Origin: Pseudoruminococcus_B sp937901805
GTDB lineage: Bacteria > Bacillota > Clostridia > Oscillospirales > Ruminococcaceae
Reading direction: 5' to 3'
Length of the DNA: 64,000 nt
Assembly (NCBI GenBank): GCA_963560245.1
Contig: CAUWNS010000007.1
Location: 15,149 to 79,148 of the forward strand
Under the pieces are notes generated by a model, which ran no database searches, had not been told where the DNA came from, and worked only from the letters and a program-made list of their open reading frames with translations. Every line of letters begins with the position of its first letter. The stretch's first letter is position 1. Below, in pieces: positions 52,092 through 60,158 of this stretch. The position numbers and the translations under genes were made by a program.

Positions 52092-52918
52092 CACAGTTTT
52101 ATATTGATGATTTGATTAAAACGGCAATCACGGAAGATATCAATTATCTGGACGTAACCACTGATTACCTGATTGACGAAACCAGTGAGACAGAGGCCTA
52201 TTATATTGCCAAAGATTCCGGCGTGGTCTGCGGGCTGGACATTGCGCTGAGGGTATTTACCCTGTTGGACGATACCATAACCTTTGAAACGTTTAAAAAA
52301 GACGGCGATGAAGTGGCCAAAGGGGATATCATTGCCACCATGAAAGGAAAAACCCGCGCCCTGCTCAAAGGGGAACGAACCTCCCTCAACTTGTTGCAGC
52401 ACATGTCGGGAATCGCCACTGCCACAAGGCGCTGTGTAAAACTGACTGAAGGGACCAATGCCAGCATTGCGGAGACAAGGAAGACCCTTCCCGGGCTGCG
52501 CCCGATTCAGAAATATGCTGTCATGATCGGCGGAGGGCGCAACCACCGTTATAACCTGTCCGACGCGGCGATGCTCAAAGACAACCATATCGATGCTTTC
52601 GGTGGGATTCTTCCCGCAGTCCAGGCATTGCGCGCCCGTGTGGGGCATCTGCTGAAAATAGAGGTGGAAGTCCGTAATTTTGAGGAACTCGATCAGGCGC
52701 TGGAAGCAAAGGCTGACGTCATTATGCTGGACAACATGACCTGCGAGCAGATGGCCGAGGCAGTCAAGCATGTCGGCGGCCGCGCCCGCCTGGAAGCTTC
52801 CGGCAATATCACCCTGGAAAACCTCGCGGATGTAGCCAAAACCGGAGTAGATATTATTTCCATGGGCGCACTCACTCATTCTGTAAAAGCGTTTGACATC
52901 TCCATGAGAATCAAATAA
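52085..52918 (+). CDS. nadC: Nicotinate-nucleotide pyrophosphorylase (carboxylating)
   Basis: Converts quinolinate and PRPP to nicotinate mononucleotide. 277 residues. Family motifs: MLTQFYIDDLIKTAITEDI, LLQHMSGIATATRRCVKLT, AETRKTLPGLRPIQKYAVMIGGGRNHRYNLSD split across about 125-155, LKDNHIDAFGG, VEVRNFEELDQAL, IMLDNM and EASGNITLENL. AAGGAGG lies about ten bases upstream of the ATG, inside nadB. Forms an operon with nadB. Confidence 0.96.
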   Translation: MLTQFYIDDLIKTAITEDINYLDVTTDYLIDETSETEAYYIAKDSGVVCGLDIALRVFTLLDDTITFETFKKDGDEVAKGDIIATMKGKTRALLKGERTSLNLLQHMSGIATATRRCVKLTEGTNASIAETRKTLPGLRPIQKYAVMIGGGRNHRYNLSDAAMLKDNHIDAFGGILPAVQALRARVGHLLKIEVEVRNFEELDQALEAKADVIMLDNMTCEQMAEAVKHVGGRARLEASGNITLENLADVAKTGVDIISMGALTHSVKAFDISMRIK

Positions 52919-52938
52919 AATAGAATTGTCAGGAAATG

Positions 52939-52973
52939 GAAAATCCCTCGTCCTTCCGGCGGGGGATTTTTTA
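52939..52973 (+). terminator. Probable terminator after nadC
   Basis: AAAATCCC and GGGGGATTTT flank a loop, with a T run at the end; the stem is shorter than others in the window. Confidence 0.6.
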
Positions 52974-53013
52974 TAATAGACCCCTGTAATGATATCCAGA
53001 GGAGGATGGATTC

Positions 53014-53622
53014 ATGGCACTTTATACCCCTTTTGGCAGTGTTTTTACCTTTTCCGAATGTACTCTTTCCCTTCCAGACGGGATGCTAATCGGCTTAATT
53101 TTAGCTCTCATTCTATGCCTGAGCGCCTACCGGAGACACAGCCTGTTTCAAAAATTCTGTTACCTGCTGCTCTATGTCTATTTTGGTGCTCTGGTTTCTC
53201 TGACCATCCCCATCCTTTTACCCGGAGGATGGGATCTCTCCTCTCAGGGAGCGTCGTTCGCCGTTGATAATATCCAGTTTGTTCCCCTTGTATCCTCTTG
53301 GGAAATTCTCAAAAACTGCGTCTTGATTGACAATTATCGGGAGTTTTGGAGATTAATCGGGGGGAATTTTCTGCTGCTGACGCCATTGGGTATCTTAATC
53401 CCCGCCATCCACCGCCGTTTTGGAACTCCCCAAATGTTCTTAACCGCCCTATTCTCCTCCCTCGGGATCGAAGCCCTGCAATTCCTTGGTAATATTTTCA
53501 GTGGAAATATTATCCGAACTGTTGAAATCGATGATATTATCCTAAATGTATTAGGCTGTATGGCTGCCTACGCACTTTACCGGATGGTCCATCGGGCTTT
53601 TGTTGGTAAGGGAAAACGATAA
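53014..53622 (+). CDS. VanZ-family membrane protein
   Basis: 202 residues with four to five membrane helices. VanZ-like features: NIQFVPLVSSWEILKN (the N-x-F/x-P motif), IGGNFLLLTPLGILIPA, SLGIEALQFLGNIFSG, and IDDIILNVLGCMAAYALYRM (DDxxxNxxG). VanZ of the vanA cluster confers low-level teicoplanin resistance, but most homologues have no known function. GGAGG is about nine bases before the ATG. Confidence 0.85.
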   Translation: MALYTPFGSVFTFSECTLSLPDGMLIGLILALILCLSAYRRHSLFQKFCYLLLYVYFGALVSLTIPILLPGGWDLSSQGASFAVDNIQFVPLVSSWEILKNCVLIDNYREFWRLIGGNFLLLTPLGILIPAIHRRFGTPQMFLTALFSSLGIEALQFLGNIFSGNIIRTVEIDDIILNVLGCMAAYALYRMVHRAFVGKGKR

Positions 53623-53631
53623 AATTTTGCT

Positions 53632-53674
53632 AAAACAGCCCCGGATAGAGAATTCTCTATCCGGGGCTGTTTTT
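53632..53674 (+). terminator. Terminator after the VanZ-like gene
   Basis: AACAGCCCCGGATAGAGAA is exactly complementary to the following TTCTCTATCCGGGGCTGTT, with TTTTT after. Bidirectional. Confidence 0.92.
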
Positions 53675-53699
53675 CGAGAAAGTTAAGAGAAAACAAAAT

Positions 53700-54562
53700 T
53701 TTCATCAGGGAACGCTCCGCAGCACGCTGACAATCCACTCCGAAATAGAGGCGTTTCCCTTGGTGATCAAAGAGTTCAAAGAAATGTTCCTGATTGATCA
53801 CTCGAAAATGGAGCCGCTCTATTCCCTCCTGCAAGGCCAAATTCCCATTCCCTTCGATCGCTAAGGGTACCCTCTGCAATTATGTGAATGAGCCATTCAA
53901 ACTCTTCCGGTTCCAATCCTTCTTTCAAGAAAGAGCGCCACAGGGAAAGCCTTTTGGAAAAATCCAGGGAATACAGGCAGTCTTCCCATCGTCTGGCAAT
54001 ATCAAACCCTCCATAGCAGAAAAACTACTGGGACTGGAATCAATCAAATCCTGTTCTTTTAAAAAATCCGCCCTGTTCCATGGAATCACTGCAATTATTG
54101 TCTGCCAGTTTACAGCCGACAGAAAATCTGCCAGGTTTTGAGCTGTCTTCTCGTCCGGACATTCTACCTGAAAACAGAGTGTCTGCAAAACCTCTGTACT
54201 TTTTCCGGAAATGCTCTGTTGAGTCAGCTGCAAACACTCATCTCCCACTTTTGCAGACAGACGGATCGTCTCTTGGTTCTATGCGGTTCCATAGGCGCAA
54301 ACCGGCCACATATTATCTATCAGGCCGAGAACCGGGCCGAAGGAGTCCCAAAAATTACTGATGAGCAACGCTGTATTTTCAAATATAAGATGGACTTTTT
54401 CCCCTGACTGGAACCATAGACACAGGGGACAACCTCCAACCAGTCCGAAACAGCACACAGCAGGGAGAACAGCTCCCTTACAGGAGCTTTCCCTGCTGTG
54501 AAGTTGGTTAGAGGAATGCGGATATTCGAAGCTTCCCGATAAGGATGAAGCACAAAAACCAC
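53700..54562 (-). pseudogene. Multiply frameshifted gene following kdpC
   Basis: Starting from a GTG at 54562, 12 bases after the kdpC stop, the minus strand gives coherent protein in shifting frames: VVFVLHPYREASNIRIPL through CVYGSSQGKKSILYLKI; then another frame with SFGPVLGLIDNMWPVCAYGT, an internal stop, and a long segment from VGDECLQLTQQSISG to PDDGKTACIPWIFPK; then EGLEPEEFEWLIHIIAEGTL; then EGIERLHFRVINQEHFFELF. At least three frameshifts are needed. No family was recognised; the repaired protein would be about 280 residues. Probably once part of the kdp transcript. Confidence 0.65.
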
Positions 54563-54574
54563 CTCATTCTCTCA

Positions 54575-55249
54575 TTATTCTGCTTCAGAAGAAATCAATC
54601 CCATTGCCTGGGCAATCCCGATATTAACTTCCAGAACATTGACATGATCTTCTCCGAAAATACCAAGCACTTTTCCACTGGTATGCTCCGTGATAATCTG
54701 ACGAACCTGCTCCTCACTCAAGCCGGATGCTTTTACAATTCTCGGAATCTGAATTTCAGCAGAAGCCGGAGAAATGTCCGGGTCAAGACCAGAACCGGAT
54801 GCAGTCAGGAGATCGGTCGGAATATCCTCTCTCTTGACATCGGGGTTCTTTTTGAGGAATTTCTGGATATCCTCTTCTACCCTTGCAGCAAGATCCGGGT
54901 TAGAGGGAGCATAGTTGTTGGAACCGGAGCCCAATCCTGGAAATTCAGTCCCGTCGTTGTAGGTCTGGTTTCCATCCTTGTCTTCTACATAGGTATTGTA
55001 GTGATAAGCAGACGGACGTCCCCACAGGTAATAATCCTGAGTAAACTCCTGTCCAACATGCTCAGAACCGACAGTCTGTCCGCTGACTTCAATCAGGCTT
55101 CCGCCTGCCTGATGCGGGAAAAACAGAGAGGAGAGCCCGGTCAACAATACCGGGAAGAGAAATCCACAGATTACCAACAGGACAGTGGTTACCAGAACCG
55201 CCTGTTTTGTACCATGGAGAAAGCTTTTTACAGATTCTTTCATAATCAC
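54575..55249 (-). CDS. kdpC: Potassium-transporting ATPase subunit C
   Basis: Peripheral subunit that stabilises the KdpFABC complex and raises ATP affinity. 224 residues: one N-terminal membrane helix (about 12-35) then an extracytoplasmic domain with SEHVGQEFTQDYYLWGRPSA, NYAPSNPDLAARV, PTDLLTASGSGLDPDISPASAEIQIPR split around 130-150, and a C-terminal LEVNIGIAQAMG. The stop is 12 bases from a decayed gene. Ten bases follow kdpB. Confidence 0.95.
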   Translation of the reverse strand: MIMKESVKSFLHGTKQAVLVTTVLLVICGFLFPVLLTGLSSLFFPHQAGGSLIEVSGQTVGSEHVGQEFTQDYYLWGRPSAYHYNTYVEDKDGNQTYNDGTEFPGLGSGSNNYAPSNPDLAARVEEDIQKFLKKNPDVKREDIPTDLLTASGSGLDPDISPASAEIQIPRIVKASGLSEEQVRQIITEHTSGKVLGIFGEDHVNVLEVNIGIAQAMGLISSEAE

Positions 55250-55259
55250 TAGGGCCTCC

Positions 55260-57314
55260 TTATAGTCCCATAAGGGTAAGCAGCGGATGAATGATCAGGT
55301 CGATTAGCTTAATTCCGATAAACGGAGTAATGATACCGCCGACGCCATAAATCAACATATTCTTTGCCAGAATCTTTCCAGAAGACATCGGACGGTATTT
55401 CACGCCCTTCATTGCCAATGGGATCAGACAGGGAATAATGATGGCATTGAAGATCAGCGCAGAGAGAATTGCACTGTTTGGGCTGGCCAAATGCATGATA
55501 TTGAGCACGCCCAGCTGCGGAATCGCCTGCATGAACATTGCTGGGATAATTGCAAAGTATTTTGCAATATCGTTTGCTATAGAGAAGGTTGTCAGGCTGC
55601 CGCGAGTAATCAAAAGCTGCTTGCCGATTTCAACCACTTCCAAAATTTTGGTCGGGTCAGAATCCAAGTCAACCATGTTTGCAGCCTCTTTTGCGGCGGT
55701 CGTACCGCTGTTCATTGCCAAGCCGACATTTGCCTGGGCGAGAGCCGGGGCATCGTTGGTTCCGTCGCCGGTCATTGCAACGATTTTTCCCTCAGCCTGC
55801 TCTTTTTTAATCACATCAATCTTATCTTCCGGCTTACATTCTGCAATAAAACCATCTACACCGGCTTCTTTTGCAATGGTTGCCGCAGTCAGCGGGTTAT
55901 CGCCGGTACACATGATTGTCTTGATACCCATTGCACGCAGGCGTTCAAAACGTTCCACCATACCCGGTTTTACAGTGTCTTTCAAATAGATAACACCCAG
56001 GATGCGATCGTTCTCGCAGACTGTCAACGGAGTACCGCCAAGACTGGAAATCTTGTCTACCTGCTCATGGAGATCCGCAGGAATAACACCGCCCATATTC
56101 TTGACATACTGCTCAATGGCTTCTGCAGCCCCTTTACGGACTTTCGTTCCATCCGGGAGATCGACGCCGCTCATGCGGGTCTGCGCAGTAAATTCAATGT
56201 AATTGGAACCCTCTGTTTCTGTCACATTTTCTCCCATACGGCGGGCAAGCTCCAAGGTGGATTTGCCTTCCGGGGTTGCATCGCGCAAACTGGTCAAAGC
56301 CGCACAACGGACAAGGTCGCTGCGGTTGGCTCCTCCAACCGGAAAAAAGTCTGCGGCCAAGCGGTTTCCGAAAGTGATGGTACCAGTCTTGTCAAGAATC
56401 ATGGTATCGACGTCACCGCAGGCTTCGACTGCTTTACCGGACATCGCAATGACGTTAAACTGGGTAACACGATCCATGCCCGCAATACCAATGGCAGACA
56501 AAAGGCCGCCGATCGTGGTCGGGATCAGACAGACAGCCAGTGCAATCAGGGTCGACGTCTCAATCTGAACGCCGGAATAAATACCGATTGGATACAGGGT
56601 TACAATGACAATCATAAAGATAATTGTCAGGGATACAAGCAGGGTGTTGAGCGCAATTTCGTTTGGGGTCTTTTTCCTGGATGCGCCCTCTACCAGTGCA
56701 ATCATACGATCCAGAAAACTGTTTCCCGGATCAGAGGTGATTTTTACCTTCAGCCAGTCGGATACAACGGTCGTACCGCCGGTTACGGAGCAGAAGTCCC
56801 CGCCGGATTCACGGACGACCGGCGCGGATTCACCGGTGATGGCGGATTCATCGACAGACGCGATTCCTTCGATGACCTCGCCGTCGCCCGGGATAATCTC
56901 CCCAGCGGAAACCATAACCACGTCGCCCTTTTTCAGCTCACTGGAAAGAATAATCTGCTCGGAGCCGTCCTCTTTGAGAAAGCGCGCCTGGGTATCTTTC
57001 TGCGTTTTTTTCAGGCTGGCAGCCTGAGCCTTTCCACGTCCCTCTGCGACAGATTCTGCAAAGTTTGCAAACAGCACTGTAACAAACAAAATAATGCAGA
57101 CAACAATGTTATATGCACGGAGATTCGTTTCACTGACATCTCCGAATAACCCCGGGAAAATGGAGAGAACCAGAGTAATCAGGAACCCCACTTCCACGAC
57201 AAACATGACCGGATTCTTCATCATGTACCGAGGATTTAATTTTACAAAAGAACCAATTACAGCCTGACGGAGAATCTCCGGCGTAATCAGCTTTTTATTA
57301 CGTTTTTTACTCAT
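55260..57314 (-). CDS. kdpB: Potassium-transporting ATPase ATP-binding subunit
   Basis: P-type ATPase subunit of Kdp. 684 residues. Phosphorylation motif ILDKTGTITFGNR (about 306), actuator loop SAITGESAPV, KGAAEAIEQYVK, and hinge motif MTGDGTNDAPALAQANVG. Seven membrane helices; VCLIPTTIGGLLSAIGIAGMDR holds the conserved PTT of helix 4. It sits 15 bases after kdpA, the standard kdpFABC order. Powers high-affinity K+ uptake under potassium limitation. Confidence 0.97.
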   Translation of the reverse strand: MSKKRNKKLITPEILRQAVIGSFVKLNPRYMMKNPVMFVVEVGFLITLVLSIFPGLFGDVSETNLRAYNIVVCIILFVTVLFANFAESVAEGRGKAQAASLKKTQKDTQARFLKEDGSEQIILSSELKKGDVVMVSAGEIIPGDGEVIEGIASVDESAITGESAPVVRESGGDFCSVTGGTTVVSDWLKVKITSDPGNSFLDRMIALVEGASRKKTPNEIALNTLLVSLTIIFMIVIVTLYPIGIYSGVQIETSTLIALAVCLIPTTIGGLLSAIGIAGMDRVTQFNVIAMSGKAVEACGDVDTMILDKTGTITFGNRLAADFFPVGGANRSDLVRCAALTSLRDATPEGKSTLELARRMGENVTETEGSNYIEFTAQTRMSGVDLPDGTKVRKGAAEAIEQYVKNMGGVIPADLHEQVDKISSLGGTPLTVCENDRILGVIYLKDTVKPGMVERFERLRAMGIKTIMCTGDNPLTAATIAKEAGVDGFIAECKPEDKIDVIKKEQAEGKIVAMTGDGTNDAPALAQANVGLAMNSGTTAAKEAANMVDLDSDPTKILEVVEIGKQLLITRGSLTTFSIANDIAKYFAIIPAMFMQAIPQLGVLNIMHLASPNSAILSALIFNAIIIPCLIPLAMKGVKYRPMSSGKILAKNMLIYGVGGIITPFIGIKLIDLIIHPLLTLMGL

Positions 57315-57329
57315 TTCAAAGGCTCCTCC

Positions 57330-59093
57330 TTACGCCCAGAGGGTCAGATGTTCCGCAATTGGGCCAAGCGCCAGCACCGGGAAAAAGGTCAGCGCTGCGA
57401 AAATATAGACAACAAATACAAGGATAATGGAGAATGAAAGGGTATCGGTATGCAAGGTTCCGACTGATTCGTTTACAAAGCGTTTCTTCATCAGAGAGCC
57501 TGCAATGGCAAGCTGGATAATGATGGAGAGATAGCGCCCGAAGAACATAGCCAACCCTGTGGTAATATTCCAGAACATCGTATTATCCGCTAAGCCTTCA
57601 AATCCGGAACCGTTGTTTGCCGCAGAGGAAGCATACTCATACAATACCTGAGAAAGCCCATGGAATCCCGGGTTTGTAATTCCTTCCATTCCTCCGGAAG
57701 TAGCAACGGCAATCGCAGAAAATGCAAGAATCAGCAGTGGATGAATGATAATGCACAATGCAGTCAGTTTCATTTCGCGGCCTTCAATCTTTTTACCGAG
57801 ATATTCCGGCGTACGTCCGATCATCAATCCGCAGATAAAGACGGCAAGAATTGCGTACATAATCATATTCATCAGGCCGACGCCCTTACCGCCGAACACA
57901 ACGTTGAGCATCATATGAAGCAGCGGAACCATACCGCCGAGCGGCGTCAGAGTATCGTGCATGTTATTGACGGTACCTGTTGTAAAGGATGTGGTCGTTG
58001 TCGTAAACATGGCAGACTGCGCAATCCCAAACCGGACTTCTTTTCCTTCCATGCTGCCCATGGACTGATTCAGGCCGACTTTTTCGAGAGCCGGGTTGCC
58101 TTGGGTTTCCGCCCAAAAGCAGAGGCCGAGGCCAATCAGGAAAATAATTCCCATGGCAAGGAAGATGGTTCTTCCCTCACGGCCGTAAAGACGAGCAGTC
58201 AGACTCTTGCGGGCTTTTGCAGTACTCTGCATCTCTTCGCCAACCTGCTGTGCATGTTCTTTTTTCTGATCTCTGACCATTTTACCAAAGGTAATGACAC
58301 AAGCACCCGGTAAAATCATCATAGAATAGAGCTCAATCAAGTTGGAAATAATCGTTGGGTTTTCAATCGGGGTAGAAGAGTTTGCACCCAGGAATCCACC
58401 GCCGTTGGTACCAATGTGCTTAATAATTTCCAAAGCCGCAACAGGCCCCGCTGCGATAATCTGTTTGGTTCCTTCAATGGTATCGACCACAATGTTCCCG
58501 CTGAAGTTCTGAGGAACACCCTGCCATACCAGCAGAAGTCCGCCGATGATAGAAAACGGAAGCATAATCCTTGTTGTAACACGGACAAGGTCAACAAAGA
58601 AGTTACCGACATTGTCTTTGCTCTTTCCAGCAAGCCCGCGGATAAAAGCAACACAAGCTGCATAACCGGTGGACGCAGAGACAAACATCATAAAGATGAT
58701 AACCAGCATCTGGGAGAGGTAGGAAAGGCCGGATTCTCCAGAATAATGCTGGAGGTTGGTGTTCGTCATAAAGCTGATGATGGTATTAAAGGAAAGGGAT
58801 TCTTCCATATTCCCAATCCCGTTCGGGTTGAAAAATCCAATGGACTGGATTCTCAAAATGATGTAGCCGACCAGAACCATGACGGCGTTGGTTCCCACCA
58901 GGGACAACGCATATTTTTTCCAGCCCATGCCTTTGTTTGGATCAATCCCACTGATTTTGTAAATGACCCCGTCCACACGGTCAAATACCGGATCGGCAAA
59001 TGTGTGTTTTCCAGCTGCAATATGGTAAAGATAAATGCCAACTGGGATAACGATTATTAAATAGATAATAATCGTTAGTACTAGCTGCAGCAT
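57330..59093 (-). CDS. kdpA: Potassium-transporting ATPase subunit A
   Basis: Channel-like subunit that selects and carries K+ in the Kdp pump. About 587 residues from ATG 59093, AGGAGG eight bases upstream. Four selectivity-filter-like loops are seen, including NTNLQHYSGESGLSY (about 112), GTNGGGFLGANSSTPIENP (about 233), ATTTT-like TTTTTSFTTGTVNNMHD (about 380) and NNGSGFEGL (about 500). About ten membrane helices. The gene starts 21 bases after kdpF. Confidence 0.97.
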   Translation of the reverse strand: MLQLVLTIIIYLIIVIPVGIYLYHIAAGKHTFADPVFDRVDGVIYKISGIDPNKGMGWKKYALSLVGTNAVMVLVGYIILRIQSIGFFNPNGIGNMEESLSFNTIISFMTNTNLQHYSGESGLSYLSQMLVIIFMMFVSASTGYAACVAFIRGLAGKSKDNVGNFFVDLVRVTTRIMLPFSIIGGLLLVWQGVPQNFSGNIVVDTIEGTKQIIAAGPVAALEIIKHIGTNGGGFLGANSSTPIENPTIISNLIELYSMMILPGACVITFGKMVRDQKKEHAQQVGEEMQSTAKARKSLTARLYGREGRTIFLAMGIIFLIGLGLCFWAETQGNPALEKVGLNQSMGSMEGKEVRFGIAQSAMFTTTTTSFTTGTVNNMHDTLTPLGGMVPLLHMMLNVVFGGKGVGLMNMIMYAILAVFICGLMIGRTPEYLGKKIEGREMKLTALCIIIHPLLILAFSAIAVATSGGMEGITNPGFHGLSQVLYEYASSAANNGSGFEGLADNTMFWNITTGLAMFFGRYLSIIIQLAIAGSLMKKRFVNESVGTLHTDTLSFSIILVFVVYIFAALTFFPVLALGPIAEHLTLWA

Positions 59094-59114
59094 AACAATT
59101 TCCTCCTGCAAGTT

Positions 59115-59192
59115 TTAAAATTTTTCCGGATGTACCAACGCATAGACAAGATAGACACCCATTAACAAAACAATTCCCCCGAGTATTATCAT
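59115..59192 (-). CDS. kdpF: KdpF small subunit of the Kdp pump
   Basis: A 25-residue single-helix protein from ATG 59192, with GGAGGG about eight bases upstream, immediately before kdpA. It is hydrophobic with the typical YLVYALVHPEKF end (KdpF proteins end in PEKF). KdpF stabilises the KdpABC complex by lying against KdpA. It is short enough to be missed by length filters. Confidence 0.88.
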   Translation of the reverse strand: MIILGGIVLLMGVYLVYALVHPEKF

Positions 59193-59206
59193 AAATACTC
59201 CCTCCT

Positions 59207-59305
59207 TCATTCTTTGGAATCTACCTGCTTTTGGCACCAGTAAGCCAGCAGAACCACTAGCCCAAAAGAGACGGCTAATATTCCCAGCATAATCAGATCC
59301 AGCAT
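59207..59305 (-). CDS. 32-residue membrane ORF upstream of kdpF
   Basis: ATG at 59305 with GAAGGAGGAAAAAGT upstream (SD spacing about eight bases). The protein begins MLDLIMLGILAVSFGLVVLL, has a membrane helix in residues 3-21, and ends with YWCQKQVDSKE. It precedes kdpF by 14 bases with its own strong ribosome site, so it is probably the first gene of the kdpFABC transcript. Its function is not known; a second small Kdp-associated peptide is a reasonable guess. Confidence 0.65.
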   Translation of the reverse strand: MLDLIMLGILAVSFGLVVLLAYWCQKQVDSKE

Positions 59306-59345
59306 ACTTCTTTTTCCTCCTTCTTTCCCTCATCTTCGGTTACCC

Positions 59346-59400
59346 ATTTTAGCAGGTTTCCCATGAATATACCCTTAGAATTTCGGCATATCCATTAAGG
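59346..59400 (-). promoter_or_regulatory. Probable control region of the kdpFABC transcript
   Basis: On the minus strand between kdpE and the small ORF is a TATATT hexamer within GGGTATATTCATGG. No good -35 is present at the right spacing, as expected for a KdpE-activated promoter. Approximate bounds only. Confidence 0.35.
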
Positions 59401-59423
59401 TCATGTTAAGATAAAAAATATAG

Positions 59424-59456
59424 AAAAACCCCCGTCCACTTTGGACAGGGGTTTTA
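59424..59456 (-). terminator. Terminator after kdpE
   Basis: CCCCTGTCC-AAAGT-GGACGGGG type stem with A and T runs on either side, three bases after the kdpE stop. It separates kdpDE from kdpFABC, which must therefore have its own promoter. Confidence 0.85.
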
Positions 59457-59459
59457 TGA

Positions 59460-60158
59460 TTATTGACGAATCATTCGATATCCCACACCGATATGTGTTT
59501 GGATATACTGCGGAGAGGAGGGGGTTTTTTCAATCTTCTTGCGAAGGGTAGCCATAAATACACGTAGGGAAGGGGTATCCGATGCAAGAGAGCTCCCCCA
59601 TACTTCTTTTAAAATATAGTTATGCGTCAATACTTTCCCGGTGTTTTTTGCAAGTAAGCACAGCAGTTTGTATTCAATCGGGGTAAGATGGATCTCCTTT
59701 TCCTGGACATAGACGCATCCGGCAGCATAATCGATTTTTAGATCGCCATTGATATAAACGCTGGTTTCCTCGCCAGCTTTCATTTTCTCCGCGCGGCTCC
59801 TCCTCAGGGAAACACGCAGACGCGCAAGAAATTCATCTATGCTAAACGGCTTGGTCAGATAATCATCCGCCCCCGCGTCCAGTGCATCGACTTTGTCTTT
59901 ATCTTCACTGCGCGCACTTACCACAATGATCGGCATGCTGCTCCATGTACGGATTTTTTTGATGATATCCACGCCGTCCATATCTGGAAGCCCCAAATCC
60001 AGGATAATAATATCCGGATTATAGGATACGGCGTCCAAAAGAGCCCCGGAACCATTGCGCGCCGTATGGTATTGGTAATCCTGTGTTTCCAAAGTCGTAC
60101 GGATTAAATTGCTGATTGCAGGATCATCTTCTACAACCAGGATTTTTGGCTTATACAT
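59460..60158 (-). CDS. kdpE: Kdp response regulator KdpE
   Basis: OmpR-type regulator of the kdp operon, 232 residues from ATG 60158 (MYKPKILVVEDDPAISNLI), overlapping the kdpD stop. Receiver: EDD, phospho-accepting D in PDIIILDLGLPDMDG, T/S in IIVVSARS, and K in DDYLTKPFS. C-terminal winged helix with TPIEYKLLCLLAKNTGKVLTHNYIL split near 165-185 and LRVFMATLRKKIE. Translationally coupled to kdpD. Confidence 0.95.
   Translation of the reverse strand: MYKPKILVVEDDPAISNLIRTTLETQDYQYHTARNGSGALLDAVSYNPDIIILDLGLPDMDGVDIIKKIRTWSSMPIIVVSARSEDKDKVDALDAGADDYLTKPFSIDEFLARLRVSLRRSRAEKMKAGEETSVYINGDLKIDYAAGCVYVQEKEIHLTPIEYKLLCLLAKNTGKVLTHNYILKEVWGSSLASDTPSLRVFMATLRKKIEKTPSSPQYIQTHIGVGYRMIRQ

Noticed and set aside
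55491..57149. A 552-codon plus-strand frame opposite kdpB
   Set aside because: kdpB motifs are all present on the minus strand; the opposite frame is a shadow.
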